From Amborella trichopoda (Eukaryota; Streptophyta; Magnoliopsida; Amborellales; Amborellaceae), in assembly GCF_000471905.2 (NCBI RefSeq), contig NW_006499776.1, positions 867,994 to 931,993 of the forward strand: 64,000 nucleotides of DNA, read 5' to 3'. Made by a program: the position numbers and the translations under genes. Below the pieces are notes generated by a model that saw only the letters and a list, made by a program, of their open reading frames with translations, was not told where the DNA came from and did no database searches. Shown here piece by piece: positions 11,441 to 24,025 of this stretch; the first letter of the stretch is position 1, and the number at the start of each line of letters is the position of its first letter.

Positions 11441-11813
11441 CTTCGAAGCAAAGTGTGAACTCTCTATAGAAGACTAAGTGCAAAATACAGCGCCGACTAT
11501 GTAGGAAAGAGGTAGCGTCGCCTGTGAATGCAAGGCCTAGCACTGGCTATGACCCAGCGCTGACTGGAGAAGGGGAGCAAGAAAGAGCACCACCAGGAGT
11601 GTCTTGGTCAAACGTACAGCCTCCATAGATGTCAGGGCAATGAGTGATTGCATCAGCCATAGTGAATCCCACCAATCGTGAGTACTTAAAACCTTTTGAC
11701 AACCATTTTCTTCATGCTACTCCCTCTCTCCCCATAAGAAGTTCATTACTGCCCCTTAAAGATAGCCCACTAATGAAGCTAAGGAAAGCCCGTGAAGGTC
11801 GTGAGTGAGGATT

Positions 11814-13448
11814 TGTGATACCGTGGAAGTTAAGGAAAGTAGGTTTAGTTTCCATGCATCCATAGTTTATGTAAAGGACAAATATTTAGAATGGGAAAGG
11901 TAATAGAATGAAAATGTGAAGAATGAATGGGTTAACATGAGGTTGAAATTTTAGTTTTTGTGCTTCTCAATGCCATGACTATTTTTACGACATATATGAT
12001 CTTTTTATTTATGGAAACTCATGAAATTGGTCATGGTGAGACTCCTTATCATGAACAAGGTTCCAAGCCCAAAGTGTAGCATGGCTAGGAAATATTAAGT
12101 GTTCTTTAAAAGCATGTTAACTTGAGCATATGAATTTCCAGAACTGTGACAGTTTTTATATCAACATGTTTGATGGCCAAATTACGTCCAAATGGCACCA
12201 AACCTATCTTGAATGAAAGGTATGTATGTCTACTTTAAGTCTACTTTGTATGTCACGATAAAATTTCACATGGAAGAAAAGATATGGCCTAAAATGTCGA
12301 GGCATGACACTGATTACAGACGATGCTAATTCCAGCAGCTGTGGCCCTCCTTGGGCAACTCTTTTGACCCAAAAAACAGTATCCAAAAACCTTAAAATTT
12401 CTACCATTGGAAAGGTTTATGAATGTACTCAAAGTTGCATGTTTTGAGGTTTTTGAAATTTCCCACAGATTTGAATTTTGACTAGAAATGCACGAGTATG
12501 TTGTTGCACACTGGTGTAGGGAAGATTTCAACCAACTAATTCTCACCTTATATTGAGCTATTGACCCATTACTATCTTTGTAAATGTCTGTGTATTAGCC
12601 CAAAGTTTCATGTTTAAAGCATCCAGAAACTGCCCCATAAATCGAGAGCTATGCCCACGCAAGAGGGGCAAGTTAGTGTTACTTGTCACTGCATCAATTT
12701 TATGACCATGAGGTGCTAAGTTATCGTGATATATGATAAATGTGAGTGCCATATAAGGAATGTTTAGTATTACAATGTGAGTGCCATATAAGGAATGTTT
12801 AGTATTACAATTGATTTTCTATATAAGGAATGTTTAGTATTACAATGATTAGATGATTAATGATTTCACTGACCAAATGCTTATGATCACAATGATTCAA
12901 AGGTAACAATCGTTTAAATGAAATATTCATACTTGATGAACTGAACTGTTACTACACATGGTTGGAATCATTATAGATGCATAACACTAGATTTGTTTAT
13001 TGGGCTGTATAACTCATCCCATTATTTTCCCTCTCTTCTTGTAGATTGATAGCGACAAGTGCAGGGTTGGAAGCTCGTGTTTTGCGGCCGGAGTATGAAG
13101 CTAGTGTTATAGAATAAGGTGCTTAGATCTTGTTTATGTCTAGGTTGTTTGGCCCTGGTTTTGTTTTGTTCTTGGTGGATATGTATAATTTTGGGCCTAG
13201 GTACCCCGAACTCAATGTAATATTTTGAAAGATTTTTATATTATGAATTTGGGTGTGTGGAGTTTTTCCTTACTATTCAGTTAGTTAAGTTTATTGCTTT
13301 CGCTCTCTTCCATGGTTTGCTCGATTATTGAAAATAAAAGCGTTGAGGCCACTCCTACCCGAGTGACAAATGTTACATTGGATCACGAACCGGCGCTCGA
13401 TCGCCTGTTGCCACGTAAGTTACGGTGGTTGGGGGCGGGGTCATGACA
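11814..13448 (+). mobile_element. Solo-LTR-like block of a different gypsy family
   Basis: Sequence unlike the other LTRs here, bounded by TGTGATACCGTGG at the left and GGGGTCATGACA at the right, giving TG...CA ends typical of plant chromovirus-type (for example Tekay/Del) LTRs. It holds three tandem copies of an ATATAAGGAATGTTTAG unit (from 12751, 12787 and 12821) and AT-rich 3' sequence with TGTAATATTTTGAAAG. No coding sequence is seen. The 5-bp flanks (GGATT and GCCAC) do not match, so target-site duplication is not supported. It abuts the 3' LTR of E. The family assignment is tentative. Confidence 0.4.
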
Positions 13449-15988
13449 GCCACTCTCCCGTGCTCTTCTTCCCCTGTTACTTCTCACGTTCTCTCTCTCT
13501 CTAAAAACCAACTACCTCCCCTGTTGCTGTCAGCCCCTCTCACCACCTCTGCTACTGTTTTCGCTCCCTCTCTACTCCTCACAGCATACCACAGCTACAA
13601 CCAGCCAGCTCTTCCTCTAATTTCTTGCAACCAGCAACCACCATTGCAGCCCCATCACCATCCCTTTTTCAGCCCCTGTGCGCCTCCTCCTCAACTCATT
13701 TTGCTGCCCAATTCACCGCCAGCCCTCTCTCAGCTGTCCACTCGTGCACTTCCTTCACCTTGCTGCTCCATCAGTAGGCAGCACAGTCACCAGCCCTCTC
13801 TCAGCCGTCCTCTCCCTTCCATCTCTGTCGTCCCATCTAGCCACGCTCCCTTCTTCTTCTCTATCATTCGCAGCCAGCTACTGCCCTCTCTCTCTCTCTC
13901 TCTCTCTCCCGAGAACACCACCAAAAACCTTCACCACCCCTCTCTGTTGTCCACGCTCAGCCATCGCAGCCTGTTTCCTCCGCTCTGCTGCCCTCTTTCT
14001 TCTTCATCTCCTCCACCCAGTTGCAGCCTCGTTCAGTCATCCCTTGCCGCTGTCTCCACCCAACCACCACACTGCTGCATTATCTCCGCCATTTCTGCCC
14101 CCTTTCTCTCTGCTGCAACCATTTCCGTTGATTCTGCCGTCTCTCGCTCTCCAGCTTCTGCCGTTCACCTTTCCATTCCGTCCCCATGTTCTTCTCTGCA
14201 ATCTTCCGCTTCTCCCTCTCACATAAAAACCCAATAGTGAGCTAGTTCCTCACGTTTCTTTATCTCTCTAAACGTCCAAACGAAATATCCCACCCCATTT
14301 CTTCATTTCGCCTTGCTTCGTTTCGTTCCTCTGTTTTGTTTAACCTCCTTCACCCAAAGCAGCTTCTCGTGCCCCTTTCTCTCCCCTACACCTAATATCC
14401 CAATAACCAATACTCTCCCTCTTAACAAACAGAACCTCTTTTCACCGTGTCACGTCTTCTCAAACCCAATGCTCTTGTCTCCCAATTTTAACTAGCCCAT
14501 TTGTTATTTTATTAAAATATTCTTTCTCTCTCTTTTAACTAACGCATTTGCTAGTTTTGTTTGATTAAAAAAAAGTATCTCCCTCACTCTCTTAACTAAC
14601 CCCTTTGCTTTTGCTTTTAAAACATTCTCTCTCATTCTCTTAACTAACCCATTATTTAGTTTTATGTTATCCAAACCTCTTCTCTCTCTCTCTTAACTAA
14701 TCCATAAATTTCATTTTAACATCCTTTCTTTCTGTTAAACTAATCTATTATTCTTTTTAAAGAAAACCACCTTATGTCATTTACCCCTTCTCTTTATGTT
14801 ATTCCATTTTAATCCATTCCCATCATCTTATTCTACTTACCTCACTCACTTTTATTTTCCCTTGACCAATATCATCTTATTTATTTTATTTCACTCACTT
14901 TATCCTATCATACCTTACTCTCACTCTATTCATGTACTTTTATTTTAATTTAATCATCTCATTTCATTTTGTTTTCTGCATTTTATTTTACTCCACTTCA
15001 TTTTACTTTGTTCTATTTCACTTTATTTATTTTACTTCACTTCATTTAATTTTAATTTGTTCCATTTTGCTTTATTTATTTTACTGCACTTCATTTAATT
15101 TTAATTTATTTAATTCTAAGCCCATTTTTCTAAAATTTTATTCATCACTCTCATTTTATTTCATTTTCCATCACTTTTATTCACCATCACTCTTATTTTC
15201 ATTTTTGCTCTCTAGTTCTCTCATTCGCTCGTTTGACCAAAGGGTACGCTGAGCCTTGTACTCGTACGAGTCCTGTCGTCAAGCAATATTGTCGTCACGC
15301 CTGCTTGAGTTACCGTACCCATCTTGCTGCCATGACAGATTTGCTTTTATACCAAGCTAGTCGGTGTTGATTTTGACACCGAGTAGTATTGCCATCGTGC
15401 TGGTGAGAGATACTGTGCCCATCTTGCTACCACGTTAAGTCAGTCATCGCACTAGTCTTGCCACCGTACCAGACTAGCCGTCGGGACTGTCTTATCATTG
15501 AGCAGTATTGTTGTCGTGCAATTCTGAGTTACCGTGCCAGTCTTGCTGCCACGACAGACCAACCGTTGCGTCAGTCTTGCCACTGGGCCAGTTGAGCCAC
15601 TCGGTCAAACTTCTTCTCTTGCTTTCACTTCACTCTGTAACAAGTGGGGTCCTATCCTTCACTTGTATGTACTTTTAATCGTGTGTGTGTGTTTGCAGGA
15701 GAGGAGAATTAGGTTAAGGGAGGTGATACCAAACCGACCGTAGGTTAGGGGGCCTTTCCACCGTGATCTAAGCGGGCGTCCACGAGAGCCAGCCCGAGTG
15801 TGTCACGGACCCAGGTGAAGTAAGTCCTGCTTCACGACTCAAATTCTTCTCTCACTAGTTGGACACCTACCCCTGTTATGTGAACAAGGTTCCGGAGAGT
15901 GCGATCTCAGGTCTTGGGTCTTTCGAACCCATGACACGTGTCATCCGATCACCTCGATCCGAGAAGGTGAGATCGACGCAGCTAAATA
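13449..15988 (+). mobile_element. 3' LTR of element E (5'-truncated)
   Basis: Second copy of LTR E, highly similar to 5150-7509 from about 13545 onward: CT-rich block, TATA-like ACATAAAAACCC near 14220, AT-rich block, roughly 110-bp subrepeats (about 15270-15600), and U5 end at 15988. It begins directly after the TGACA end of the preceding LTR-like block, so its U3 start is missing. The last bases read CTAAATA instead of CTAACCA, followed at once by gag of element B. The 270-aa open frame at 13425-14237 is CT-rich low-complexity sequence, not a gene. Confidence 0.75.
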
Positions 15989-16890
15989 GAGCATACCATT
16001 GAAGGCAGGGCCATCAAGAGTTTCAATGAATTGATGGAGAAGGAGTCTTCCATCAGCCGCTGTCTCTCGACATGCTGCATGGAATATGTTGGTGCGAGGA
16101 TGTTGTTCTATTAAACAGAGGAAACTTCCCTTTCGTGTAGTTTGAGGGAAACGACACTTGATCATTGTAAGAGGGGTACGACTTTTAGTAAAGCATTGCA
16201 CCCTGTATACCTGGGATTTGTCTATTTCTCAGGCTATGAGTCACCATAGCATCAATTTCTGCCTGTGAGAGGGGGTGAGGGATAGAATTGTCCTGTGAGG
16301 CAAGAGGAGGAAGTTGCCTTGGAGCTGTATCATCTGTGTGATGGGAGTCGGCCTCATGGTTAGCCAAATGTTGCGTGGTTTCTTGCGGTCAATCTTCTCC
16401 ATCATTGCTTGCACCATCTATTTGAACATATCAATGCATGCTTCCCGAGATTCGTCGGGTTCATTAACAACCATTACCCTGACCATTTCTCTAGGGAGGT
16501 CAACTTTGGGTGCAGTTGAGGACTTTCGATCTTGGCGAGTTATGCATGGTAGATTAGTCAGCAAGCCCCAACTGGACTCGACTCTTGTATGTCGAGCGTG
16601 TAAGGATCAGTTCTTGACGGTCTTCGGACCGAGACTATTGAGTGGTTTGGTCATCTTCTACAAAATTGACCACAGTGCAGGGTTCTAGAACCTCTTCTTT
16701 GAGCTTTGTCGTCTGAAGAGGGTCAAAGGGGCTCTGACGTGGAGGGTCATCAGAATTGGGTGGCCCGACTGTTTTGGTTGCTTCCCTAGTCTGGATCTGC
16801 AGACCCCTGACAAGTTTGGCTTCGAGATTTTGATGAACCTCAAGCTAGAACTGTGATCAGGATTGCGACTGATCAGCTCTTCTTGCACAA
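15989..16890 (-). pseudogene. gag fragment of element B
   Basis: Truncated gag, read leftwards. From 16367 the frame has PPLASQDNSIPHPLSQAE, then IDAMVTHSLRN, matching gag of C (39231) and G (50468). A second frame (16201-15989) gives a block with AACRETAADGRLLLHQF and then PAFNG, the start of the retrotransposon gag core. A frameshift separates the two, and the gene is cut at 15988/15989 by the end of LTR E. Upstream sequence to 16890 aligns with the long gag leader of C. The product would be a capsid precursor; none can be made here. Confidence 0.65.
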
Positions 16891-17320
16891 GAGACAGTTG
16901 TCTCCATCAGGTTCAACAAAGGATGAGGGACTGAAATCAACTTCGGTCAGGGAAGAAGAAGGACTTGGTCTCTCATTAGGTCTTTGCCCTGAGCTCTCTT
17001 ATGGGCTCCAGAGGCATGACTGAGATGACGGGGTTGGTTTAGGATGGTACTCTTGTGGAAAGTCTTCGAGTACCAAGGCTTCAGATGATTGCCCAAAAGA
17101 GACACGGTAGGCGAGGGAAGGATCAACTAAGAATGGCACCTGAGTCGAGAGCAAGGAACAACAGTTTGGGAAGGCAACGCGTGTGCGCCCCTTGAAGAAG
17201 GATCTCGGGTGACCTGAGAATCAACCCAGGCTCGAGCAGGTGGTCTGCCCTGAGGAGGTGGAGAGCTAAGAGCTCGTATCTGTAAGGGAACAGGAAGAAA
17301 CCTACCCCTCACAGGGTGTC

Positions 17321-17878
17321 TTAATGTGTGCTGAGTGGGAGGACAAGGGGGTCGTCTCCCATGTACTCGGGTTGGCGCAGTGACGTCTTTGCCATGACTG
17401 GTGGGATGCAGATTGCAAAACGCGTACAAGACTTGACATGAAGAGGCCTGATCCTAAACGCAGACTCAAGGTAACATCGAGGTGTGGATCGAGTGGATAA
17501 CCCACGAGCCTTATGTGTGCGAGAGGTGGAGGCCCTAGTGTCTCCTCCCCTATGTGTTGAGTCTGTAAAGATAGAGACCCGAGGTGGTTCAGGAATATTG
17601 GGGGTAGCCTTGTGGCGACCCACAAGAGTAATGGCGATTTGCTTGCCTTTTGCAGCAAGGGACTAGGCAGCCTTTTGAAGTACCTGAACAATACGACCGA
17701 TAAGTGACTTGCAGGTAACAAGGTGCGTGTTGTGAATGGTAGCAGATGTGCTACCAATGCAGGGTGCCTTAGTCGAAGTTCCACCGACGTAAGAAAATGG
17801 GGAGTTAGAGAATTTTAAGTCCCTTCTGAGACCTATCCAGGTTAAAACCTGGGAGCTGGAAACTGGGTCATTGCTCAA
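17321..17878 (-). pseudogene. ORF1 of element B
   Basis: Read in one frame from 17878, with a single stop near 17663, it gives 185 codons matching ORF1 of C. It starts near DLKFSNSPF, then GGTSTKAPCIGST and SLIGRIVQV; beyond the stop it continues GRHKATPNI, where C has GHRKATPHI. It lies between the PBS and gag. Function is unknown. Conservation of the frame in A, B, C and E, against heavy decay elsewhere, suggests it once encoded a protein. Confidence 0.55.
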
Positions 17879-18055
17879 GAGGAAAGATGGAAGCGCAGTT
17901 CGAGAAACTTGTTCCTGGGAGACGCTTATGAATGCGGGGATGGGAAATCCCCGATCCGGATGAATGGGTTACATAACCCAAAATCCATGTGAATGATGGA
18001 GAAAAATAAAGGAGAGACTAACTAAAAAAGGACGATCCGACGAAGAGGTAGTAAG

Positions 18056-18073
18056 TCCCTAGTGGAGTCGCCA
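18056..18073 (-). other. Primer binding site of element B
   Basis: The minus strand reads TGGCGACTCCACTAGGGA, separated by three bases from the LTR end at 18077. Same PBS class as A, C, E and I. Confidence 0.8.
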
Positions 18074-19079
18074 AGCTGATTAGGTGCCTCGATCTCACCC
18101 TTCGGATGGGGATGACCTGGCGGCACGTGTCTCGGGTTTCAAGGGAACTCGAGACTTGAGATCGCTCTCTTGAGATCCTTGCTCAAGAACAAGGGCAGGT
18201 ATACCAACCGATGAGAGAGGAATTTAAGGTGGGTTCGGGACTTACTCGAGCTGGCTCGCATAGGCGCCCTCTTAGATCACGAAGAAAGCCCCCCAGTCCT
18301 ACAACTTGTTGGAAATCACCTCCCTTGGCTTATAGTCTCCTGTTTCTGCAATCACACACACATGATTAATATTACAAGATAAATGAGCCAAGGGACCCAA
18401 TCTTGTCTTTGGGTGAATGTACATAGGGATGCACATCCAAAAGAAGAAGGAAAGAATAAGAGAATAGAGATTGGGGTGAGAAGAATTTGACTAAGCGGTT
18501 AGACTGACACAATGGCTAGACAAGTAGGTGATTGACCCGACGTGGTAGTAAGATGGGCTCGATAACTTAGACTGACACAAACCACTAGACGACAGTATTA
18601 ATATCGACTAGCTTGACACAATGGTTAGTCTGTCATTGTAGTAAGATGGGCATGGTAACTTTGACCGATACAACGACATTATATCTAAACGACATGACTA
18701 TCATGACAGTGTTATTTCCAACCTCCCTTAGTCACACGAGAAAGATAGAAGAAAGAAGAGGGAATAGAAAAAGAGGGAAAAGAGAAAATAGAATAAGAGA
18801 GAAGGGGAAGAAAAGAGAAGAGAGAGTAAGGAGAGAGAAAGGAAAAAGAGAAAGAGAAGAGAAGTATAGAATGGGAGAAGGGAAAGAAAGGAAGAAGAAA
18901 GAAGAAAAAGGGAGAAACGTAGAAAGCAACGTAAGAGGCAGAAGAGAGAGAAAGACAGAGTAAGACGAGAGGAATGAGAAAGTAGAGAGAGAGAAGAGAG
19001 AGAGAAGAGAGAGAAAAGAAGAGAAAGAAGGGAAATGGCAATAGACTTCTGTCGTCCAAGATAGGAGAGAGAAAAGAGG

Positions 19080-19510
19080 AAGGAACATGGACAACGATGA
19101 GCATCCGTTGTCCATGACGAAGAGAGAGGAAGGGCAAAGAAAAACACAGACGGCGATAGGCCTTCGTCGCCCATGATAGAAGAGGGAGAGAGGATGAGAA
19201 CATGGACGACGATGTGCTTCCGCCGTCCATGACGAAGAAATGATGGGAGAGCATACATGGACAGCGATTGGCTTCTATCGACCATGACAAAGAGATGCGG
19301 AAAGAGAAAAAATGGATGGCGATGAGCTTCCAAAGTCCATGACGAAGAAAAAAGGAGAGAGAAGACACAGAGGGTGATGAACTTCAGTCGTTCATGACGA
19401 AGAAAAGAGGAGAGAGAAGACACAGACAACGATGAACTTCCGCCGTCCATGACAGAGGTGATGAGGCCAGAGAAAGCATGGATTGTGATGTGCTTCTGTT
19501 GTCCATGACG
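19080..19510 (-). repeat. Tandem hairpin array in U5 of LTR B
   Basis: About eight units of 55-59 bp. Each has a block like CATGGACGACGATG and, after a short loop, its near-complement CGCCGTCCATG. Units start near 19087, 19146, 19200, 19256, 19311, 19367, 19422 and 19478. Between hairpins lie purine-rich spacers (plus strand). The copy at 19200 has 11-bp arms with one mismatch. The array is downstream of the TATA-like and AATAAA signals, so it would lie in the 5' leader of the element RNA. Confidence 0.8.
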
Positions 19511-19993
19511 AAGAGAAGAGGAGACTCAGACAGTGGCCCAGCCTGACACTTGGGTTAAAGCCCGGCCCACTTTATGTTTTCCAGAGGAAGTCATCATGCC
19601 TAGTGATAGACCTCACTGTGCATGAATGGGAATGAAAAGAAACAAGGAGAAAGGAGGAGGAAGAAAACAAAGGACACACACGGTCATGACCCTCTGCCAT
19701 ATATGTTGGAGAAGGGAGAGAAAAAAAAAAAGAGGAGGAGAGAGAAAGAGAGACGAGAGGAGGAGAGAGAAAGAGATAGATGAGAGGAGGAGAGAGAAAG
19801 AAATAGATGAGAGGAGGAGAGAGAAAAGATAAACGAGAGGAGGAGAGAGAAAAAGATAGATGAGAGGAAAAGAGAGAAAGAGATAGATGATAGAGAAAAG
19901 AGGAGGAAAGAGAAATTACTTTATTAAAAGGTACCGACCTTTTTCTTCTCTCTCTCTCCAAGACACCCATGATTTCAATGAAAAATCTCAAAT

Positions 19994-20056
19994 TTTATTC
20001 ATGAACGTGAAGAATGAAGGGGTCCCTTTACAATTAGGTTTATCACGTATTTATAG
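19994..20056 (-). promoter_or_regulatory. LTR B core promoter and poly(A) signal
   Basis: The minus strand reads CTATAAATA (20048-20056), then AATAAA (19994-19999) about 50 nt downstream. The same pair at the same spacing is in LTR C, and at about 60 nt in LTR G. This defines a short R region and shows that most sequence down to the PBS is U5. Confidence 0.6.
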
Positions 20057-21372
20057 AATTGGGTCCAAACATGGGTGGATGCCTAAAAACTAGCCTAATT
20101 GATGATAATTACAATTATTTTGAATTATAAAAAATCTAAAAATAGGGTACAAAATGATGTTTTTGCCCTTGCTCAACAATATGTGGAATTCCAAAACAGT
20201 TCGTGCTGCTGCCCTAGAATGTTTGTGATCTTCCATAAGTGATTTGGGATTGCTAGGATGCTCGTTTTGTCGAAAGATGATTACTTTCTCGTTGGGCTTG
20301 GCATGATGATCGATTTGATACCAATTTCGAACCACATATCATGTTTTTAAGCCACGATCATGCGACTCAAAATTCGCATGGATCTTGGAAACTTTGGATC
20401 GATAGTGTGTTCATTTCTTAAAGTTTTTCTTCGATTTCTTAGTTGTATTGCATTGAGCATGCAGTCACAATCGCGTTACAACAAATGCAGCTTGATTTCG
20501 TGCCCGAACAAAGATTTCACAACTTTTAGGTTTTGACCGGAATCTGGAATTCTGGCTGCCAAATTTATAGCAACTTCGATGCCTTCGTGTGCTGAATCCA
20601 ATCGTTCATCGTACGTGGGGTTCGGATCAGAGATAGCCTTAGACCTTATGCACACGATGGAACTGGTATCGTGTTTATTCAATGTGAGAGCGTCATGATT
20701 TGGCCGCTCAAACGAAGCATGTCGCTGTTGATTTTCCTACAACTTTCTTCACGAATCGCCAACTTCTCTCTAGCTTTTCTCCTTGCTCGGGCATTGTCAC
20801 GGGACGTGCCACATATCAAAACGCACGTCTTGACGAGACGTACACGTTCCAAAATGTTTGGGAGTGATTTGACTCAAAACGAGTGAGATATAGCTCCAAA
20901 ATTCACTGATCAAGGCTGTAAAATCAGTCACCATTAATAGTGGTTTGGTGCAGGGAGGGCGCATGGGAATAATTTGCGGCAACCTACCCCGTTTTAATGT
21001 TTCACCCGTAACTTTGTTCTGGTACATCTGTTTGAGCCGAAACTTGACCCCAAGGGGTTTTCGACTGTGCCAGATCCAATGGCAGTGGTTCCACAGTAAT
21101 TTGATGGACTGAAAATAGAGTTATTGTTATGGGGTTCATTTCAGGGTGCTAGAGGCCAATTTTTTCAAAACTGTTTCTTTGTCTGCACAGCCTTAAGCAT
21201 GTCGGATTGTGACGAAACTGGGCAAGTGGCCTTTTGAAGTCGTTAGGAAGATTTCCACCCATTCTAGGGAAATTATGAGACTGTAAAAAATTACAGTTTA
21301 TGCTTGGGCTTTGACCGGCTTCTTCTTTATTCCGCATCGGGGACCCAAGGTGTAGAAAAATGTGTTCAAACA

Positions 21373-21791
21373 ACAACGTTCTCCTGGAAAGGAGAATCTT
21401 CCTCACCTCTCTTCCTTATCCCCTCCTTTCACCAGCCAGCCTTCGTTTGAGCGAGCCACTATAGAGGAGTACAACCATGTCTGTATTGTAGTTTTCAGTG
21501 AGAGAGAACAAAGCAGTGAGTTGAAAATCTTGATGAGAGTCCATGTCGAAACTTCCCTGGTAGACAGCCGGAGGGCTTTGTAATTGTTATAAGAGGGAAA
21601 GTTAACCGGGTCTGTCCTGAACCCCAAAACGATGAGGTAAGCATCGAAATGCCCCCTGTCGTAAAATCTCTCTCTTTGTTGATTCTTATTTGCACGTAGG
21701 AGAGCATTTGTGCAATGATCGTAAACCCTCTGCTGTTGTTTGAGAGAGGATCTTTCCCACTGTCCGTGTGAAGGAAAATCAGGTCCGATCA
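21373..21791 (+). mobile_element. LTR 3' end of forward element I (truncated)
   Basis: Sequence between the end of LTR B and a forward PBS, ending GTCCGATCA at 21791. Its place directly before a PBS marks it as the U5 end of a 5' LTR whose U3 and R were lost. It has little obvious similarity to the other LTRs here except for its relation to the PBS. Confidence 0.5.
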
Positions 21792-21793
21792 AC

Positions 21794-21811
21794 TGGCGAC
21801 TCTACTAGGGA
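21794..21811 (+). other. Primer binding site of element I
   Basis: TGGCGACTCTACTAGGGA, two bases after the LTR end. It places element I in the same PBS class as A, B, C and E but in forward orientation. Confidence 0.75.
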
Positions 21812-23808
21812 CCCACCACCCTATAGTTGGCTCATCTGTTCTGAAGCAAACATCTCTTCTCTCTCTCCAAAACTGCAATGGAGACTTATTACTCCTCTTT
21901 CGTCCAAGTTGGGGACTTCATCATCCCCGTATTTGTGACCTCACCTATGGAGAGCAGAATGACCAATCCTTTTTCTCCGTTGTCCTTCGTAAGTGGCCTA
22001 GTTGACCCTACCATCCTAGTTCAAGCTAGGAAGACTAGGGGAAAAGTTTCCCGAACTTTCCTTCTCCCCCCTTCTCTGACATCAAAGGGAAATCCATTGA
22101 TGTCACCTACATGGGTGGCCCTTAAGCCACCCTCTCTCATAAGCACTCTGTTACTGGCGGGTATCCCACCAGTCGTAAGCTTAAAAGCAGTCCTCATGCC
22201 ACTCCTTCTCTTCACCCAGTGGGTCTTGATAGGGTCACCATCTCCGCAGGTAACCAGAAGTAACCCCACTTGCGCTTCACAAAGGCATCGCTGCTACCTG
22301 TGCATCGCCGCACACACAACACTCTGGCGATTCCCACGAGTCTGCGCAGCCCTAAAGCCGCGACGCACACATGAACACACATCGTGGCTAATGGTTTAAC
22401 CATCATTGTGACAAGACTGGAAGGCCAACACCTTACCTCGGTCTCCTCACTTGCTTCAAGCCTCTTGAGGCCCGGACCCATCACAAGTGATTTTAAGGTG
22501 ACTAATGCACCGCATGATAATCTTTCAGCTTGTGGCAGCCCAAAGGCTGGAACCAAGCGAGCACATGACATTAAATTGAAAGTCTTCTAAAAAAATGCAC
22601 ATACATGTCAAAGGCCCTAAGGCCCTTCCAATTAAACAGGCAGATCTTTTAAATATCCAGCCTTCCACTTCACAAGGGGTTGGGACACAAACCACCCCAA
22701 ACACTGCTATGGGCAATGAACACACTTGCATGACCAGTGAGCTTACCAGCGGAAAAGGAAAAGGAGTGTCAAATGAGCCCCTCACTGCCCCAAAGACGTT
22801 CAGCACGTGGTACTCAAAGAAATTCCCTTCGAGCACCATCCTGGCTACTCCTCCCTCTCTATACATGCAAAATAGCCCTTAGGGCAGTGCCTGGGGCAAG
22901 ATATCCTCCAGGACGACCAGCTAGCACCCCCCTTTCCCAAGCACACCGAAGCTTTTGAAAGTGACCACATACATTACAGGAATTAATTGACTTCGCTCGC
23001 ACCTCTGTAATCCAACCCAGCCGAGAAGAAAATCAAAGTCAGTTCCAGCTCTGGGAGAAAGTCTATTGGAATCTTCGAATCAAATAGAAGAAGAGGATGG
23101 ACGTGTCTTTCCGAAAACCCGAATTAGAACCATCGGTCTCCACGGACCTACTAAAGAAAAATTGTTCCTACCCATTACGAGATATGTAAGAAACTGAGAT
23201 TAGTGACACTCTCCATTGCTACGTCTACGTCATCGAAGTATAAGAAGGTGGACCCACTCCGTCCAATCCGATGTCTCAAGGCCGTCATGAGAAAATGAAA
23301 GAGACATGGCCCCAAGGTCGTCATGAGCAAATGAAAGAGATACGGCCCCAAGGCCATCTTGAGCCATTCAATTTGAACGATGGCCCCTAGACCTTCAAGC
23401 GCCAAGCCTGGCAGCGACAACAACCCAACGGCCTTTTGGACCCGACTTGAGCAAAGGAAACTCAAAAAAAGAGAGTCCTCCAACATATGAGGTGTGCCAT
23501 ATGCTGGTATTTCTCTAAGGATGCATAGCAGCACCGGTTGACCACATGCGGTTGCGGTCAGGAAGAAGGCTAAGAACAACCCAAAGGCCGACACCACCTA
23601 AAACCCTGAAATATCCCATATTTCCACTGGTCCCCTATTCGGACCCGACTACTCCCATCCATAAACCACCTGTTCTTTTAAATTCCCAGACACCTTACCT
23701 CCCCTCACTAAAGCTTCTACACCATCACAACTCTCACACCTTCCAGCCTTTCTTACACCTGTCTCATCTGTGCAGTCTAGTTAGCCTTCATTGCCTGAAT
23801 CCACGATT
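21812..23808 (+). mobile_element. Leader and 5' internal region of element I (no recognised protein)
   Basis: Forward open frames of 173 aa (21878-22399) and 95 aa (22595-22882) lie here. I could not match either to gag or ORF1 with confidence. The first is Pro/Leu/Ser-rich and lies at the position of ORF1 in related elements. The rest is broken by stops. It is best described as decayed internal retrotransposon sequence. Confidence 0.4.
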
Positions 23809-24025
23809 ATGACTGACTCTTCTCTGACGATGGTAGTAAACCCTTCCCTTCTAAAAATCTCTCCATCACTTTTAGCGCTTTCAAAATTAGTGGAAAACCA
23901 AGGAATCATCCTCCCTGAGATTGATAAAGTCAAATATGATGTGATTGAGCATCTATGAAAACTACCAGCTCTCCTGAGTATATATGATGCCCTCATGTTG
24001 TCTAAAGACTTTCGATTGGACCTGG
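23809..24025 (+). pseudogene. gag/protease linker fragment of element I
   Basis: From the ATG at 23809 the frame runs with one stop (near 23959) to the border of LTR F. After the stop it reads KLPALLSIYDALMLSKDFR. The pattern LPALLSIYDAL-LSKDLR is a conserved block upstream of the retropepsin domain in polyproteins of plant Tat-type gypsy elements. The rest of the polyprotein is absent: LTR F starts at 24026, and I do not find the continuation after 25651. Confidence 0.6.

Larger units (their letters stand above)
7531..11813 (+). mobile_element. Internal region of element E (no recognisable gag-pol)
   Basis: Internal domain between the PBS and the next LTR-like block. It carries an ORF1-like remnant (7759-8196), an unknown decayed ORF (9256-10567), and a tandem array (10770-11440). 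I found no gag core, protease, RT, RNase H or integrase motif in either orientation. E therefore looks like a non-autonomous element that relied on proteins from relatives. The stretch 8200-8917 has broken repeats of a phrase reading roughly TTCGGGTCTTCTTGGAC (8160-8350) and no supportable gene. Confidence 0.6.
18077..21372 (-). mobile_element. 5' LTR of element B (3.3 kb)
   Basis: Complete LTR with TG...CA ends: the plus strand starts TGATTAGGTGCC and ends GTGTTCAAACA. In element orientation it has a U3 of about 1.3 kb, a TATA-like CTATAAATA (20048-20056), AATAAA 50 nt later (19994-19999), a pyrimidine-rich tract, a hairpin array (19080-19510), a second pyrimidine-rich tract (18700-19070), two subrepeats (about 18480-18700) and the U5 end. 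It aligns with C (40950-44172) over its whole length. Long open frames (218 and 240 aa) come from the CT-rich strand and the array, and are not genes. Confidence 0.85.

Noticed and set aside
11814-13448. Target-site duplication around the LTR-like block
   Set aside because: Flanking 5-mers GGATT and GCCAC differ, so a simple solo-LTR insertion cannot be claimed.
13425-14237. 270-aa forward open frame starting just before the 3' LTR of E
   Set aside because: CT-rich low-complexity sequence of LTR E. The matching part of the 5' LTR copy breaks it into different frames, and the start lies in another LTR.
18613-18963. 116-aa lysine/arginine/glutamate-rich forward frame
   Set aside because: Purine tract within LTR B on the strand opposite to the element; compositional artefact.
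19080-19510. CRISPR-like array of regularly spaced palindromic units
   Set aside because: Plant nuclear context, no cas genes, and both repeat and spacer parts are similar between units; it is an LTR-internal tandem array.
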